From Spirochaetia bacterium (GTDB lineage: Bacteria > Spirochaetota > Spirochaetia > Treponematales > Breznakiellaceae), in the NCBI GenBank assembly GCA_026002305.1, contig BOBI01000020.1:1-23254 (forward strand): a stretch of DNA of 23,254 nt, given 5' to 3'. The notes under the pieces were generated by a model. The model saw only the letters and a program-made list of their open reading frames with translations, was not told the DNA's origin and made no database searches. Shown piece by piece: positions 7,866-15,753 of the stretch. The stretch's first letter is position 1; each line of letters opens with the position of its first letter. A program made the position numbers and the translations under genes.

Positions 7866-7893
7866 ACTATAGTGATTGTAGTTATTGTGAAAA
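7866..7893 (-). promoter_or_regulatory. Candidate promoter for coaB operon
   Basis: Reading the minus strand, TTTTCA (complement of 7888-7893) is followed after 16 bases by TATAGT (complement of 7866-7871), 32 bases before the coaB ATG. The -10 is good and the -35 modest. Its position between a terminator and the first gene of an operon supports it. Confidence 0.35.
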
Positions 7894-7936
7894 AGAAAAA
7901 TCAAGCGGTGAATGAACGGGCTGCTTTCATTCACCG
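7890..7936 (-). terminator. Rho-independent terminator after the DHH gene
   Basis: A perfect 11-bp inverted repeat (CGGTGAATGAA at 7906-7916 with its complement at 7926-7936, nine-base loop) begins five bases past the DHH stop. On the minus strand it is followed by CTTGATTTTTCTTTTT, a U-rich tail. It ends the glycan/DHH transcript and insulates coaB. Confidence 0.85.
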
Positions 7937-7941
7937 GAAAA

Positions 7942-8847
7942 CTATTTGACTACTTGAATGATTTCGTTGATTATCTTGTTTGTTTCCGCACAGGCAACCT
8001 GACAAGTGCCGACCTGTTTGTGACCGCCGCCGCCATATTTTAGCATCAGGCTGCCCACATCGACCGATGCGGTTTTGTTGATAACGCTGTAACCCACGGT
8101 TATCACGCTGTTTACATTGTGTTTGCCGTCCACAACCCAAATGGAAATATTTTGATCGGGAAACAATGTGTAAAGAAGGAAGCGGTTACCGGCATGAATT
8201 TCAGCCACCTTGCGGAAATCCACAATTATAGCATTGCCTTCAATTTTTGCCCTTTCCTTGACCATTTTGATAAAAAGGCCGCTTTGCTGCTCATAGACAT
8301 CAATGCGCTCTTGGACATCGGGAAGGGCAAGTATTTGATCAATTGGTTTATCGAGCGTTGCCGAAGCGAGTTTTTTCATAAGATCATAGTTGCTGATCGT
8401 AAAATTCCTAAAACGGCCAAGACCGGTGCGCGGGTCTGAAATAAAACCGAGCAATATCCAGCCTGTTGGGTGGAGAATTTCTTCAGGCGTTAAATCGGCG
8501 GAATCCATTTTATCCACGTATTTAATCATTTCCGCGAATTTTCCCAACTTTGCATCTCCCCCATAGTAGTCATAAATGACATGGGCACAGCTTGGGGCTT
8601 TTTTAGAAACGCCTTCAAATTTTATTTCGGAGCCCAGCCTTTCATGCTCACTTGAATGATGATCAAACCAAAGTCCGCAGCCTTTTATATATGGAACGTT
8701 AGCCACAATGTCATTTTTTGTTGCGTCCACAAGACCGTCCTGTATATCCTTGGGGTGAACAAACTGCCACTCATTAACAAGTCCTAATGCTTCTAGCAAA
8801 GCGCCGCAAGCTAATCCGTCAAAATCACTACGTGTTATTAAACGCAT
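7942..8847 (-). CDS. DHH-family phosphoesterase
   Basis: 301 residues, cytoplasmic. DHH domain with metal ligands in RSDFDG (6-11; D8, D10) and the eponymous DHH at 62-64 (FDHHSSEH). The C-terminal DHHA1 domain ends with GGGGHKQVGTC (272-282), the usual nucleotide/phosphate-binding glycine motif. The family includes oligoribonuclease/pAp phosphatases (NrnA), c-di-AMP phosphodiesterases and exopolyphosphatase-like enzymes. This protein has no GGDEF, PAS or CBS domain, so it is closer to the short NrnA/exopolyphosphatase-like group, and its substrate cannot be fixed by eye. The start is clear: GAGGAGG lies five bases before the ATG. It lies 57 bases after the GT2 gene and ends at a terminator, so read-through from the glycan block is plausible. 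Confidence 0.88.
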   Translation of the reverse strand: MRLITRSDFDGLACGALLEALGLVNEWQFVHPKDIQDGLVDATKNDIVANVPYIKGCGLWFDHHSSEHERLGSEIKFEGVSKKAPSCAHVIYDYYGGDAKLGKFAEMIKYVDKMDSADLTPEEILHPTGWILLGFISDPRTGLGRFRNFTISNYDLMKKLASATLDKPIDQILALPDVQERIDVYEQQSGLFIKMVKERAKIEGNAIIVDFRKVAEIHAGNRFLLYTLFPDQNISIWVVDGKHNVNSVITVGYSVINKTASVDVGSLMLKYGGGGHKQVGTCQVACAETNKIINEIIQVVK

Positions 8848-8904
8848 AAAATCCTCCTCGTTCTTAAATTTATATTAACATATTTTTTAAGATTTTAAAG
8901 CCAT

Positions 8905-9891
8905 TTACAAGGCTCGCGGCGTACGTCGGGCCGTGATATATTTTAATTTCCGCAAGAGCCTTGTAATAAGAAAAACCACATTAACAAGCGGATGCGGCAG
9001 TATAGATATAAAAAGCAAGATACGCCAATCGAATTTCAAAATGAACGGCAGATGACGCCGGTATTGATAAATGTTTTTAGCTGAAATTTCTTTTCTTTTT
9101 ATGTGATATACAAATGTGATAAATTGAAAAATCACAGAGCCTTCATAAAATGATTTTAAACAGCGTAGTTTTGATTCCAGATTATATAAAGCCGGTAATG
9201 ACAGTATTGTCTCAACATACTGTTCCACCCAAACATACATAACACGGCCATACCACGCGCTGTCCTTTTTTTTCGGAGAAAAATATACGCAGTCTTCTGC
9301 ATACCAATATACATTGCAGGTATCTTTCCCCGCGATGTAGGAAAAAATTCTTATAAGCCCATAAAACTCCGATCCCTGTTGATAAATATATTGGGGAACG
9401 ATTGTCTTAAATATTTCTTTTGAATAAATTATCGCGGACATATGAGTCATATACCATCCCAGATCTGTTAAAACCTTGTTTATATCGGTATATGTTTTTG
9501 ACGCACCATAATTTAACCGTGTGCTGTCATTAAATACTATAAAATCATAATCATTGTTTTGCAGCATTTCCACTATGTTAAATATCTGTTTTTTGTATAA
9601 CCGCACATAATCCGCCAAAAGCATAAAGTATTTTGTCTCACATTTTTCCTGCAGGAAAAACGCGTTCCATTCGGTGCCTCTGTTTTTTTCCTGTATAAAA
9701 CAATGCAAGTTTGTGTGTTTTGCGGCATGTTTTTGTAAAACCTGTGCAGTGGAATCGGTGGAGCCATTATCAGAAACATAAAGATGAAAATCATCTAATT
9801 CTAATTCATCGTAAAAATAAGACAATGCGTCATCAAGCATTGCTGCATTATTATATACGGGGAGCCCAAAACTTAATATAGAATTTGCCAT
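8905..9891 (-). CDS. Family 2 glycosyltransferase
   Basis: 328 residues. The GT-A fold is visible from the start: ILSFGLPVYNNAAMLDDAL (5-23), YVSDNGSTDST (38-48), EKNRGTEWNA (68-77) and a DxD-region variant, MLLADYVRL (90-98), with a single Asp94. After the catalytic domain is a helical tail, with a hydrophobic segment near residues 290-315 (ILLFISILPHPLVNVVFLI) that could associate with the membrane. Such enzymes transfer an activated sugar to a growing surface glycan or lipid-linked acceptor; donor and acceptor are unknown. It starts three bases after the transketolase C-half stop, so it is translated from the same message. Base composition is visibly AT-richer than in the coaC/peptidase or galactokinase genes. 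Confidence 0.88.
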   Translation of the reverse strand: MANSILSFGLPVYNNAAMLDDALSYFYDELELDDFHLYVSDNGSTDSTAQVLQKHAAKHTNLHCFIQEKNRGTEWNAFFLQEKCETKYFMLLADYVRLYKKQIFNIVEMLQNNDYDFIVFNDSTRLNYGASKTYTDINKVLTDLGWYMTHMSAIIYSKEIFKTIVPQYIYQQGSEFYGLIRIFSYIAGKDTCNVYWYAEDCVYFSPKKKDSAWYGRVMYVWVEQYVETILSLPALYNLESKLRCLKSFYEGSVIFQFITFVYHIKRKEISAKNIYQYRRHLPFILKFDWRILLFISILPHPLVNVVFLITRLLRKLKYITARRTPRAL

Positions 9892-9894
9892 TTA

Positions 9895-10749
9895 TTATTT
9901 TCCCGTCTTTTGTAATCCGTAATATTCCATTTTGTCTTTATAGGTACCGTAGTTTCTAAAGATAACCCGAGGAAATCCTATATGTTTTATTTTCACCGCC
10001 TGCCCCTCCAACGCGCTAATAATGTCGTAATCAAGACTGCCTGAATAGTGCGGCTCATATATAATAATTTCACCTGTAGTGCAATTTTCCGCCAGGGTGA
10101 TCTTGTCAAATGGTTCAAGCGTTGTATAATACAAAATAGTAACATCATCATCGGCATGAAGGCGCATCACTTCATCAAGCATTACCGACACGGCTATGAT
10201 GACAGCTTTTGTACCTTTTCGTACAACCACGGCTTTGCCGAATTCAACATCAAAGTCATATTTTGTATTCGGATGATCACTTATCCTAAAAAAAGTAGGG
10301 TGTCCATTCCTGTATGTTTGATTAAAAAGTTTTATAAATTCATTCGCCGTTCCCGGCGCGATAAACTCTACGCCCGGAATATATTTTAGCAGCCCAACAT
10401 CTTCGGCACAGTAATGAGAATATCCGTATCGTGAATAGTCAACAGCTGCGCCGGTTCCTACAACATTCACCCCTAATTTTTGATAGGCAAAATCCATTTT
10501 AATCTGTTCCAGCGCGCGCTCGATAAGATACGGTTGAATACCAAAAATGGTCGGTACAAGCCCCCGCAGCGCCATACCGGCGGCAAAACCAAACATACCG
10601 TCTTCGTATACGCCGACATTCATTGCGCGCAGAGGATAAGACTTTAGAATATCGCGTATTGCCCACATACCAATATCAACAGTAAAAAAAGTAGTGTCCA
10701 ATTCATTCTTTATCATGTCGTCAACACGACTTAAAAATACCCGTCTCAA
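9895..10749 (-). CDS. Transketolase-like protein, C-terminal half (split)
   Basis: 284 residues, pyrimidine-binding plus C-terminal domain of a TPP-dependent transketolase. Key Glu of the pyrimidine domain is E49 in RAMNVGVYEDGMFGFAAGMAL (41-61); GYSHYCAEDVGLLKYIPGV (109-127) matches the conserved 'G-THxxxED' region and keeps His112. The annotated start is a TTG at 10749 that overlaps the N-half stop (TTGA), so translation is coupled; Met12 (MIKNEL) is an alternative start. It should form the active site only together with the N half, as in other split transketolases. Sequence is typical of the short transketolases found in polysaccharide loci rather than pentose-phosphate TktA, which is a single chain of about 660 residues. 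Confidence 0.88.
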   Translation of the reverse strand: MRRVFLSRVDDMIKNELDTTFFTVDIGMWAIRDILKSYPLRAMNVGVYEDGMFGFAAGMALRGLVPTIFGIQPYLIERALEQIKMDFAYQKLGVNVVGTGAAVDYSRYGYSHYCAEDVGLLKYIPGVEFIAPGTANEFIKLFNQTYRNGHPTFFRISDHPNTKYDFDVEFGKAVVVRKGTKAVIIAVSVMLDEVMRLHADDDVTILYYTTLEPFDKITLAENCTTGEIIIYEPHYSGSLDYDIISALEGQAVKIKHIGFPRVIFRNYGTYKDKMEYYGLQKTGK

Positions 10750-11531
10750 AACAATTCCACCTCTTGTAAAAGCGTTTGCAATTCTTCATCGTTCGGCGCT
10801 TTGTGAAACCACACATCATGTGCCATCATGGTAGGGCTTCCGTATCCGCGGACAGTCCGTGCAATTACCGCCATAGGCTTACCCTGCTGCGGTATGATAG
10901 AAAGTGTTTTTTCTAATTCGCTCAAATCATGTCCATTTACATCATAAACTTCAAGGCCAAAGGCTTCAAGTTTTGTACGCATACCGCCCATATCAATCAT
11001 ATCTCCCGCAGAATTATTGTCATCAATGATTACACAAAGGTTGTCAAGTTTTTTCCCCGCCGCAAAAATAAGCGATTCCCACATAGTGCCTTCCATGAAT
11101 TCCCCGTCGCCTGTTAAGACAAAAACCCGTGAAGGTGAAGCCTTAATTTTATTTGCGGCGGCAATTCCGGCTGCCATAGGCAATCCGTGCCCCAATGATC
11201 CGGCGGCGTTTTCGACACCGCCATTAAATTTGGTAATATCAGTTTGAATACAAAATCTATTATCAAATCCGCCAATTCCTGATAATTCTTCCCATTTGAA
11301 TAAACCCTTTTGGACAAGCACGGGAAACAGCGCAAGTGTCGCCTGCCCCTTACTAATAAGAAAAAAGTCCCTGTCATCGTCCTCTGCCATTTGCGGGGAC
11401 CAGTTCATTATTCTATCATAGAGAGTCCATATAATATCAAGGCAGGAAAAAACACTCTGCAAATTACCATCATTACAATTATGCGACAACTCCAGGCTCA
11501 TCTTTCGTAAATCTTTAGAAATTTGTTCCAA
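10746..11531 (-). CDS. Transketolase-like protein, N-terminal half (split)
   Basis: 261 residues, the pyrophosphate-binding half. TPP/Mg motif GDGE (141-144) with the paired Asn172-Asn173 (DDNNSAGD); GSLGHGLPMAAG (111-122) matches the conserved glycine loop. Compared with known transketolases, three substrate-handling His positions look changed: the 'SGHPG' His is Asn23 (DGNLQ), the 'SKGHA' His is Gln63 (SKGQAT), and no His occurs in the region expected to hold the third (residues 91-107). The start is a TTG at 11531, one base after the aldolase stop, with an AGAGAAGA site; starting here keeps the conserved LRKM helix. The C half follows with a four-base overlap. Donor chemistry therefore may differ from ordinary ketol transfer (inference). 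Confidence 0.88.
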   Translation of the reverse strand: MEQISKDLRKMSLELSHNCNDGNLQSVFSCLDIIWTLYDRIMNWSPQMAEDDDRDFFLISKGQATLALFPVLVQKGLFKWEELSGIGGFDNRFCIQTDITKFNGGVENAAGSLGHGLPMAAGIAAANKIKASPSRVFVLTGDGEFMEGTMWESLIFAAGKKLDNLCVIIDDNNSAGDMIDMGGMRTKLEAFGLEVYDVNGHDLSELEKTLSIIPQQGKPMAVIARTVRGYGSPTMMAHDVWFHKAPNDEELQTLLQEVELF

Positions 11532-11532
11532 T

Positions 11533-12573
11533 TTATCTTCTCTTTTTCGCTTTATATTCAGCTACATACCGATCCGCGTTTTCTTTAATTATTTGAATTT
11601 TATCAGGCTCGGATACGGTTTGCAGGATTTCATTTATTTCTAATGTATCAAGCCCCAATTCGTCGCTGTAATAACCGCCATAAAGCGAATTCGCACGGTG
11701 TAACGCGGTCAAATAGAATGGAACTGAGTAACCCCAGCCCCATAGGGATGCGTCATACACCGGCTTTAAGTATTTCTCATATATTTCAATCAGCGGTTCT
11801 ATTTTATATTTTTTATTATGGTTTTCGTTCAGATATTTTACGATCAGTTCTGTATTAAGATTTCCGGCTCCCCGCCCCATTCCATATACACTGCTGTCGA
11901 TAATAATATCGCGTTTAAAACCACATTCTATAAAAGCTTCGGCAGCGCCATAAACCTGCAGCAAATTATTATGCCCGTGAAAACCCAGCGCAATACCAGG
12001 ATTCAAATAAGTATCCGCCAATTTTAGATAATGCAGAATTGCTTTTGTATAATTGTCGCCAAAACTATCAACAACATAAAATGCCACAGGGTGTATAGTG
12101 TTAAATAATTTTATTGTCTCGATAAATTCATCATCAGAATATTGGTCAAAACGCACCGGCTGTATACATACTTTGTAGCCTTTGTCTACAAGCGCTTTGC
12201 AGTAATCAAACCCCTCTTTCAAAAGACGCTTCCAAACCATCGCGCGAATAATATCCACTGAATCAGAATCATGATCTTCCAAAAGCTCAAGCGGAAAAGG
12301 ATTCACCGTAGCCTCTACCATAACCGCAGATTGCGCGTTTTTATTGTTACGCAGCTTATCAGGTACAATGCCTTTTGCGGAGTTAAAAACCGCCCTGTCA
12401 TTTTGAAACTTCTCATTCCGCAAAAACCCAAGCTCTATAATATCAACCTGTGAATAGCTTAAAAGACCGGCAATATTTTTAACGCCGTCTGCGCCAAACC
12501 GCCAGTCGTTGACATAACCGCCATCACGTAAAGTGCAGTCTAATATGTGTATGTTGTTGTTTTTACCCGGCAC
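11533..12573 (-). CDS. HMGL-like aldolase (4-hydroxy-2-oxovalerate aldolase type)
   Basis: 346 residues from a GTG at 12573. A longer frame to an ATG at 12627 would overlap the upstream ATPase gene, and CAGGAG lies just before this GTG, so the GTG is preferred. TIM-barrel landmarks: HILDCTLRDGGY (9-20; Asp17 metal ligand, Arg16 catalytic), IIELGF (45-50), the metal-binding HGHNN (199-203) and GMGRGAGN (231-238). This is the pyruvate-forming or pyruvate-using aldolase superfamily of DmpG, HMG-CoA lyase and isopropylmalate synthase. The CoA-channel partner (aldehyde dehydrogenase DmpF) is absent. Coupling to a split transketolase and a glycosyltransferase suggests building an unusual sugar for a surface glycan rather than aromatic catabolism; that role is inferred. 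Confidence 0.83.
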   Translation of the reverse strand: MPGKNNNIHILDCTLRDGGYVNDWRFGADGVKNIAGLLSYSQVDIIELGFLRNEKFQNDRAVFNSAKGIVPDKLRNNKNAQSAVMVEATVNPFPLELLEDHDSDSVDIIRAMVWKRLLKEGFDYCKALVDKGYKVCIQPVRFDQYSDDEFIETIKLFNTIHPVAFYVVDSFGDNYTKAILHYLKLADTYLNPGIALGFHGHNNLLQVYGAAEAFIECGFKRDIIIDSSVYGMGRGAGNLNTELIVKYLNENHNKKYKIEPLIEIYEKYLKPVYDASLWGWGYSVPFYLTALHRANSLYGGYYSDELGLDTLEINEILQTVSEPDKIQIIKENADRYVAEYKAKKRR

Positions 12574-12587
12574 ATTTTTCTCCTGTT

Positions 12588-14150
12588 TTAACATCCCAAA
12601 ATAGTAATGCCGCCTTCGATGTCCCATTTTATACGCTCGTCCCAGGGAGCTTTCTTTTTGGGGCTTCTGCGATCAAATACAACAAGATACGCAGGGGCGG
12701 TACTGTTAATTGTATCACGGTAACGGCGAATTTGTGTTAGCCCGTCTTCCCGTACGGTTTGAGGGGAGATGTAATCGTATATCAATTTTATTTCGATGAT
12801 GTATATCTTTTCTTTGTATTCAACCGCCAAATCCATACGGGCTCTACCGGCCGCATATTCGCGATCGATGTGCCCGCCTCCATTTAGAACACGTTGTAAA
12901 AACGCCTGCAACAAAAGGTGCGGAAATGCTTCTGTGTAATTCATTTTTTGTTCCCATATTTCAGAATTAGCGCGCCAGAATTTCTGGAACTCTTTTAAGA
13001 GCGCGTCCATATCGAGCGTGCCGTCATCGTTTTGCCAGCGCCATTCCGGTTCTGCGATAGCCGACTGCGCTCCGAAAGTAGCAACCCTGGCCAGCGTTTC
13101 ACGGTAAATAGGGTTTGCGATTTGCGGCGTTCCCCGCTCCATCGAAACAAGCCCCAAATCAAGACAGTAGCGAAAAGCATCACCTTCGGAAAGTGCAGGG
13201 TCGCTTTCGCCGGTCATCAGTTTTTCCACTATTTGCCGCACACGAGTATCTTCCAAGCGGGCAGCCAATGAGTCAAGGTGGGTTTCCCTGGCCAGCACCA
13301 TCTGTTTACGAGCTTGCAGGACAATTTGCAAGGTAACTGTGTCGTAGCAGCCCTCGTCTAACACACGCATCGTTGCCCGTTGAAGAAGGGAATTGACAAT
13401 CCAGGGCTGCCCCCGCGACTGGTCATAGACAAAATCAATAGCATCCGCCGTTATTTTTTGTCCTGTCTCATCTGCACGTTGGGCAAAAAGACGTTCAATA
13501 TCATTTTTGCTAAAGTTGCCTAGCAAAACAGAGTCTGCCTTTATATTGAAAAATGAGCCGGGGTTTGGAACGCCGCCCCTTACCGTAAAAAGATAGTCTT
13601 TAATGTCGCGTACACCTACAAGGGAAACCGAAATTGGGAACTTTCCGGCTCCACGGTTGGCATAACCGGCTCGTAACTGAGCTAAAAAACTTAAAAGCGG
13701 TTCGCCTGAAAGCACATCCGTTTCATCAAAAAATATAACAAGCGGCTTTGGCCCAACCATTTTTGCCCACTTCGTTAGCGTGCGGCCAACAATACCCTCT
13801 GAATCTTTGTCTTCGAGAACCGGTATAGTAATATCCTGCCGCTCGGCAAAGCCGCAAATTGAATAGTAGATTGATTTCATTGCCTTATCACTATCACTTA
13901 TTGCCCTGCATTCTTCCACACTCACATAGCAAGCAACCATAGAGCCTTCGGCATTGATATTCCGCGCCCAATTTTGCAAAAAAGTCGTTTTCCCGGTCTG
14001 CCTGGGCGCATGGAGCACCCAGTAGAGATTGTCCCGCAGGTAGCGGTGCAACTGTGAGCCGATAAGCCGTTCTTCCGGCGGCAGCATATAGTGATCCCAC
14101 GGATTGCAAGGGCCGGTTGTATTAAAAAAGCGAACGGGTCTTTTCTCCAT
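12588..14150 (-). CDS. AAA ATPase with C-terminal PD-(D/E)XK nuclease-like domain
   Basis: 520 residues. N-terminal P-loop ATPase: Walker A HAPRQTGKTT (47-56), Walker B PLVIFFDETD (136-145), a sensor-like SLVGVRD (176-182), then a winged-helix region to about residue 370. The C-terminal module carries D440 (ARMDLAVE), E453-I-K455 (YIIEIKL) and Q473 with RRY, a complete PD-(D/E)XK signature. Similar 'ATP-binding protein / AAA-like domain' genes are present in many copies in gut Bacteroidetes and treponemes; their biological role is not settled. The ATG at 14150 lacks a clear ribosome site and lies four bases from a 36-base dyad (14154-14189). It ends 14 bases before the aldolase start, so it may be in the same transcript, although a functional link is not shown. 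Confidence 0.85.
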   Translation of the reverse strand: MEKRPVRFFNTTGPCNPWDHYMLPPEERLIGSQLHRYLRDNLYWVLHAPRQTGKTTFLQNWARNINAEGSMVACYVSVEECRAISDSDKAMKSIYYSICGFAERQDITIPVLEDKDSEGIVGRTLTKWAKMVGPKPLVIFFDETDVLSGEPLLSFLAQLRAGYANRGAGKFPISVSLVGVRDIKDYLFTVRGGVPNPGSFFNIKADSVLLGNFSKNDIERLFAQRADETGQKITADAIDFVYDQSRGQPWIVNSLLQRATMRVLDEGCYDTVTLQIVLQARKQMVLARETHLDSLAARLEDTRVRQIVEKLMTGESDPALSEGDAFRYCLDLGLVSMERGTPQIANPIYRETLARVATFGAQSAIAEPEWRWQNDDGTLDMDALLKEFQKFWRANSEIWEQKMNYTEAFPHLLLQAFLQRVLNGGGHIDREYAAGRARMDLAVEYKEKIYIIEIKLIYDYISPQTVREDGLTQIRRYRDTINSTAPAYLVVFDRRSPKKKAPWDERIKWDIEGGITILGC

Positions 14151-14153
14151 GGC

Positions 14154-14189
14154 TTGTTACACTTTAGCATAATGCGAAGTTTGTAACAA
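14154..14189. promoter_or_regulatory. 36-base imperfect dyad next to ATPase start (candidate operator/hairpin)
   Basis: The arms TTGTTAC (14154-14160) and GTAACAA (14183-14189) are exact complements; inside are ACTT/AAGT (14161-14164 with 14177-14180) and GCAT/ATGC (14167-14170 with 14172-14175). Fifteen positions per side pair over 36 bases. It begins four bases upstream of the ATPase ATG and lies about 45 bases upstream of the divergent importer's promoter. It could be a repressor operator or an mRNA hairpin limiting ATPase translation. Confidence 0.5.
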
Positions 14190-14234
14190 TGAGGCGTTTA
14201 TTACTTCCCGTGTGCCCTGTCCTGCAGGGTGTGC

Positions 14235-14263
14235 TTTACACAAAGCGGTGGTTTTGGGATAAT
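14235..14263 (+). promoter_or_regulatory. Sigma70-type promoter of the amino-acid importer
   Basis: TTTACA (14235-14240, 5 of 6) and GATAAT (14258-14263, 5 of 6) are separated by exactly 17 bases. The predicted start of transcription is near 14270, about 30 bases before the binding-protein ATG. This is among the best promoter matches in the window. Confidence 0.65.
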
Positions 14264-14301
14264 TAACCATTAAATATTCTACAAAACAGTATGGAGGAAA
14301 A

Positions 14302-15057
14302 ATGAAAAAAAGTAGTTTGGCTCTTTTGGTTGTGTTGATCTGTGTTGTGGCCCTTTCGGGGTGCAGCGGGAGAAAGAAATCGGCGGCGTTTAAAATCGCA
14401 ACCGATACTACTTTTGCGCCGTTTGAATTTCAGGATGCCAATCAGCAATATGTCGGTATTGATATAGATTTGCTTGCGGCGATTGCAGAGGATCAAAAAA
14501 TTGCTTACGAGCTTAATCCTATGGGTTTTAACGCCGCGGTTGCGGCGCTTGAATCCGGTCAGGTGGACGGCGTTATTGCCGGTATGAGTATTACCGATGT
14601 ACGCAAAAAGAAATACGGTTTTTCCGAGCCTTATTACGATTCCGGTGTTGTTATGGCGGTTAAGGCAGATAACACCACCATTAATAGTTACGATGACCTT
14701 AAAGATCTAAATGTGGCTGTTAAAACCGGAACCGAAGGTGCGACCTTTGCCGAATCAATTATGGATAAGTATGGTTTTAAACTTGTTTACTTTGATGAAT
14801 CGCCATTTATGTACGAAGAAGTTAAAACCGGTAACTCCGTTGCCTGCTTTGAGGATTATCCTGTAATGGGCTACGGTATCTCTCAGCGTAATGGTCTTAA
14901 AATGGTTACCGGCATGGAAAAAGGTTCTTCCTATGGCTTTGCCGTTCTTAAAAACAAAAACACGGAACTTTTAACAGCTTTTGATAAGGGGCTTGCCAAC
15001 ATTAGGGCAAACGGCACATATCAAAAAATTATTGATAAATACATTGCCACAAACTAA
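14302..15057 (+). CDS. Polar amino-acid ABC transporter substrate-binding lipoprotein
   Basis: 251 residues, family 3 (GlnH/ArtJ-like) solute-binding protein. The N-terminus is a lipoprotein signal peptide ending LSGC, with Cys21 as lipid anchor, so the protein sits on the periplasmic face. FKIATDTTFAPFEF (30-43) opens the ligand domain; Arg101 in SITDVRKKKYGFSEPYY is the expected ligand-carboxylate contact, and Asp185 (CFEDYPVMGYG) the alpha-amino contact, as in glutamine- and histidine-binding proteins. The exact amino acid cannot be fixed. The start has GGAGG four bases upstream of the ATG, behind the promoter at 14235. It is followed by permease and ATPase genes, so the importer is complete. 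Confidence 0.92.
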   Translation: MKKSSLALLVVLICVVALSGCSGRKKSAAFKIATDTTFAPFEFQDANQQYVGIDIDLLAAIAEDQKIAYELNPMGFNAAVAALESGQVDGVIAGMSITDVRKKKYGFSEPYYDSGVVMAVKADNTTINSYDDLKDLNVAVKTGTEGATFAESIMDKYGFKLVYFDESPFMYEEVKTGNSVACFEDYPVMGYGISQRNGLKMVTGMEKGSSYGFAVLKNKNTELLTAFDKGLANIRANGTYQKIIDKYIATN

Positions 15058-15069
15058 AACACCGATCTA

Positions 15070-15753
15070 GTGAATTTTTTAGTCGTCCTTAAAGAGGTCC
15101 ATCCCCTGTTGGTGCGGGGGATGGTTGTTACACTTGAAACCACCCTGCTTGCCCTGATTTTCGCGGTTGTTCTGGGTCTTTTAACCTGTATAATGCGAAT
15201 ATCGCGGTTTGTTCTGATGCGCGGGGTTGCACAAGCCTACATTGCCGTTATTCGCGGAACGCCGCTTTTGGTACAGACTTTTTTCATCTACTTTGGTGTG
15301 CCGCAGCTTATCCAGTCTTTTGGCATTGATTTCAGGCTTACGGCCTTTACCGCCGGTGTTATCACGTTGAGTTTAAATGCCGGCGCCTACCTTGCCGAGA
15401 TTTTCCGAGGGGGCATTTTAGCGATTGACAGCGGGCAAATGGAAGCGGCGCGCAGTTTGGGAATGTCTTATGGAAGGGCGATGTACCGCGTTGTTCTGCC
15501 GCAGGCTTTGCGGATTTCGATACCCTCGCTTGTTAATCAGTTTATTATCAGTTTAAAAGATACGTCGATTATTTCGGTGATAAGTCTTGCAGACATTTGT
15601 TACGAGGCAAAAATCTATATAGGGCGGACAATGCAGTCTTTTACCACATGGACACTGGTTGGCCTTGTTTATCTGGTGATAATTCTTGTTCTTTCCCATA
15701 TCTCAAATCAAATAGAAAAGAAGTTAAACTATGGCAGAAAAAGTTCGCGTTGA
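15070..15753 (+). CDS. Amino-acid ABC transporter permease (His/Glu/Gln/Arg family)
   Basis: 227 residues, integral membrane. Hydrophobic segments near residues 15-45, 55-75, 90-112 and 195-217 fit the three-to-five-helix HEQRO permease type. [19 protein letters not shown] (56-74) is the typical family opening, and [24 protein letters not shown] is the EAA loop that docks the ATPase. The start is a GTG at 15070, 12 bases after the binding-protein stop; no clear Shine-Dalgarno is visible, so translation may depend on coupling. The 3' end overlaps the ATPase gene by 23 bases. A homodimer or paired permease cannot be distinguished; only one permease gene is present. Confidence 0.92.
   Translation: MNFLVVLKEVHPLLVRGMVVTLETTLLALIFAVVLGLLTCIMRISRFVLMRGVAQAYIAVIRGTPLLVQTFFIYFGVPQLIQSFGIDFRLTAFTAGVITLSLNAGAYLAEIFRGGILAIDSGQMEAARSLGMSYGRAMYRVVLPQALRISIPSLVNQFIISLKDTSIISVISLADICYEAKIYIGRTMQSFTTWTLVGLVYLVIILVLSHISNQIEKKLNYGRKSSR

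Noticed and set aside
12574..12627. Longer N-terminus for the aldolase (ATG at 12627 or 12594)
   Set aside because: It overlaps the ATPase 3' end and adds a non-conserved basic stretch; CAGGAG directly precedes the GTG at 12573.
14217..14230. CCCTG-TC-CTGCAGGG partial palindrome upstream of the importer promoter
   Set aside because: Short, overlapping and without a T-run; could be an operator but nothing sets it apart from background.
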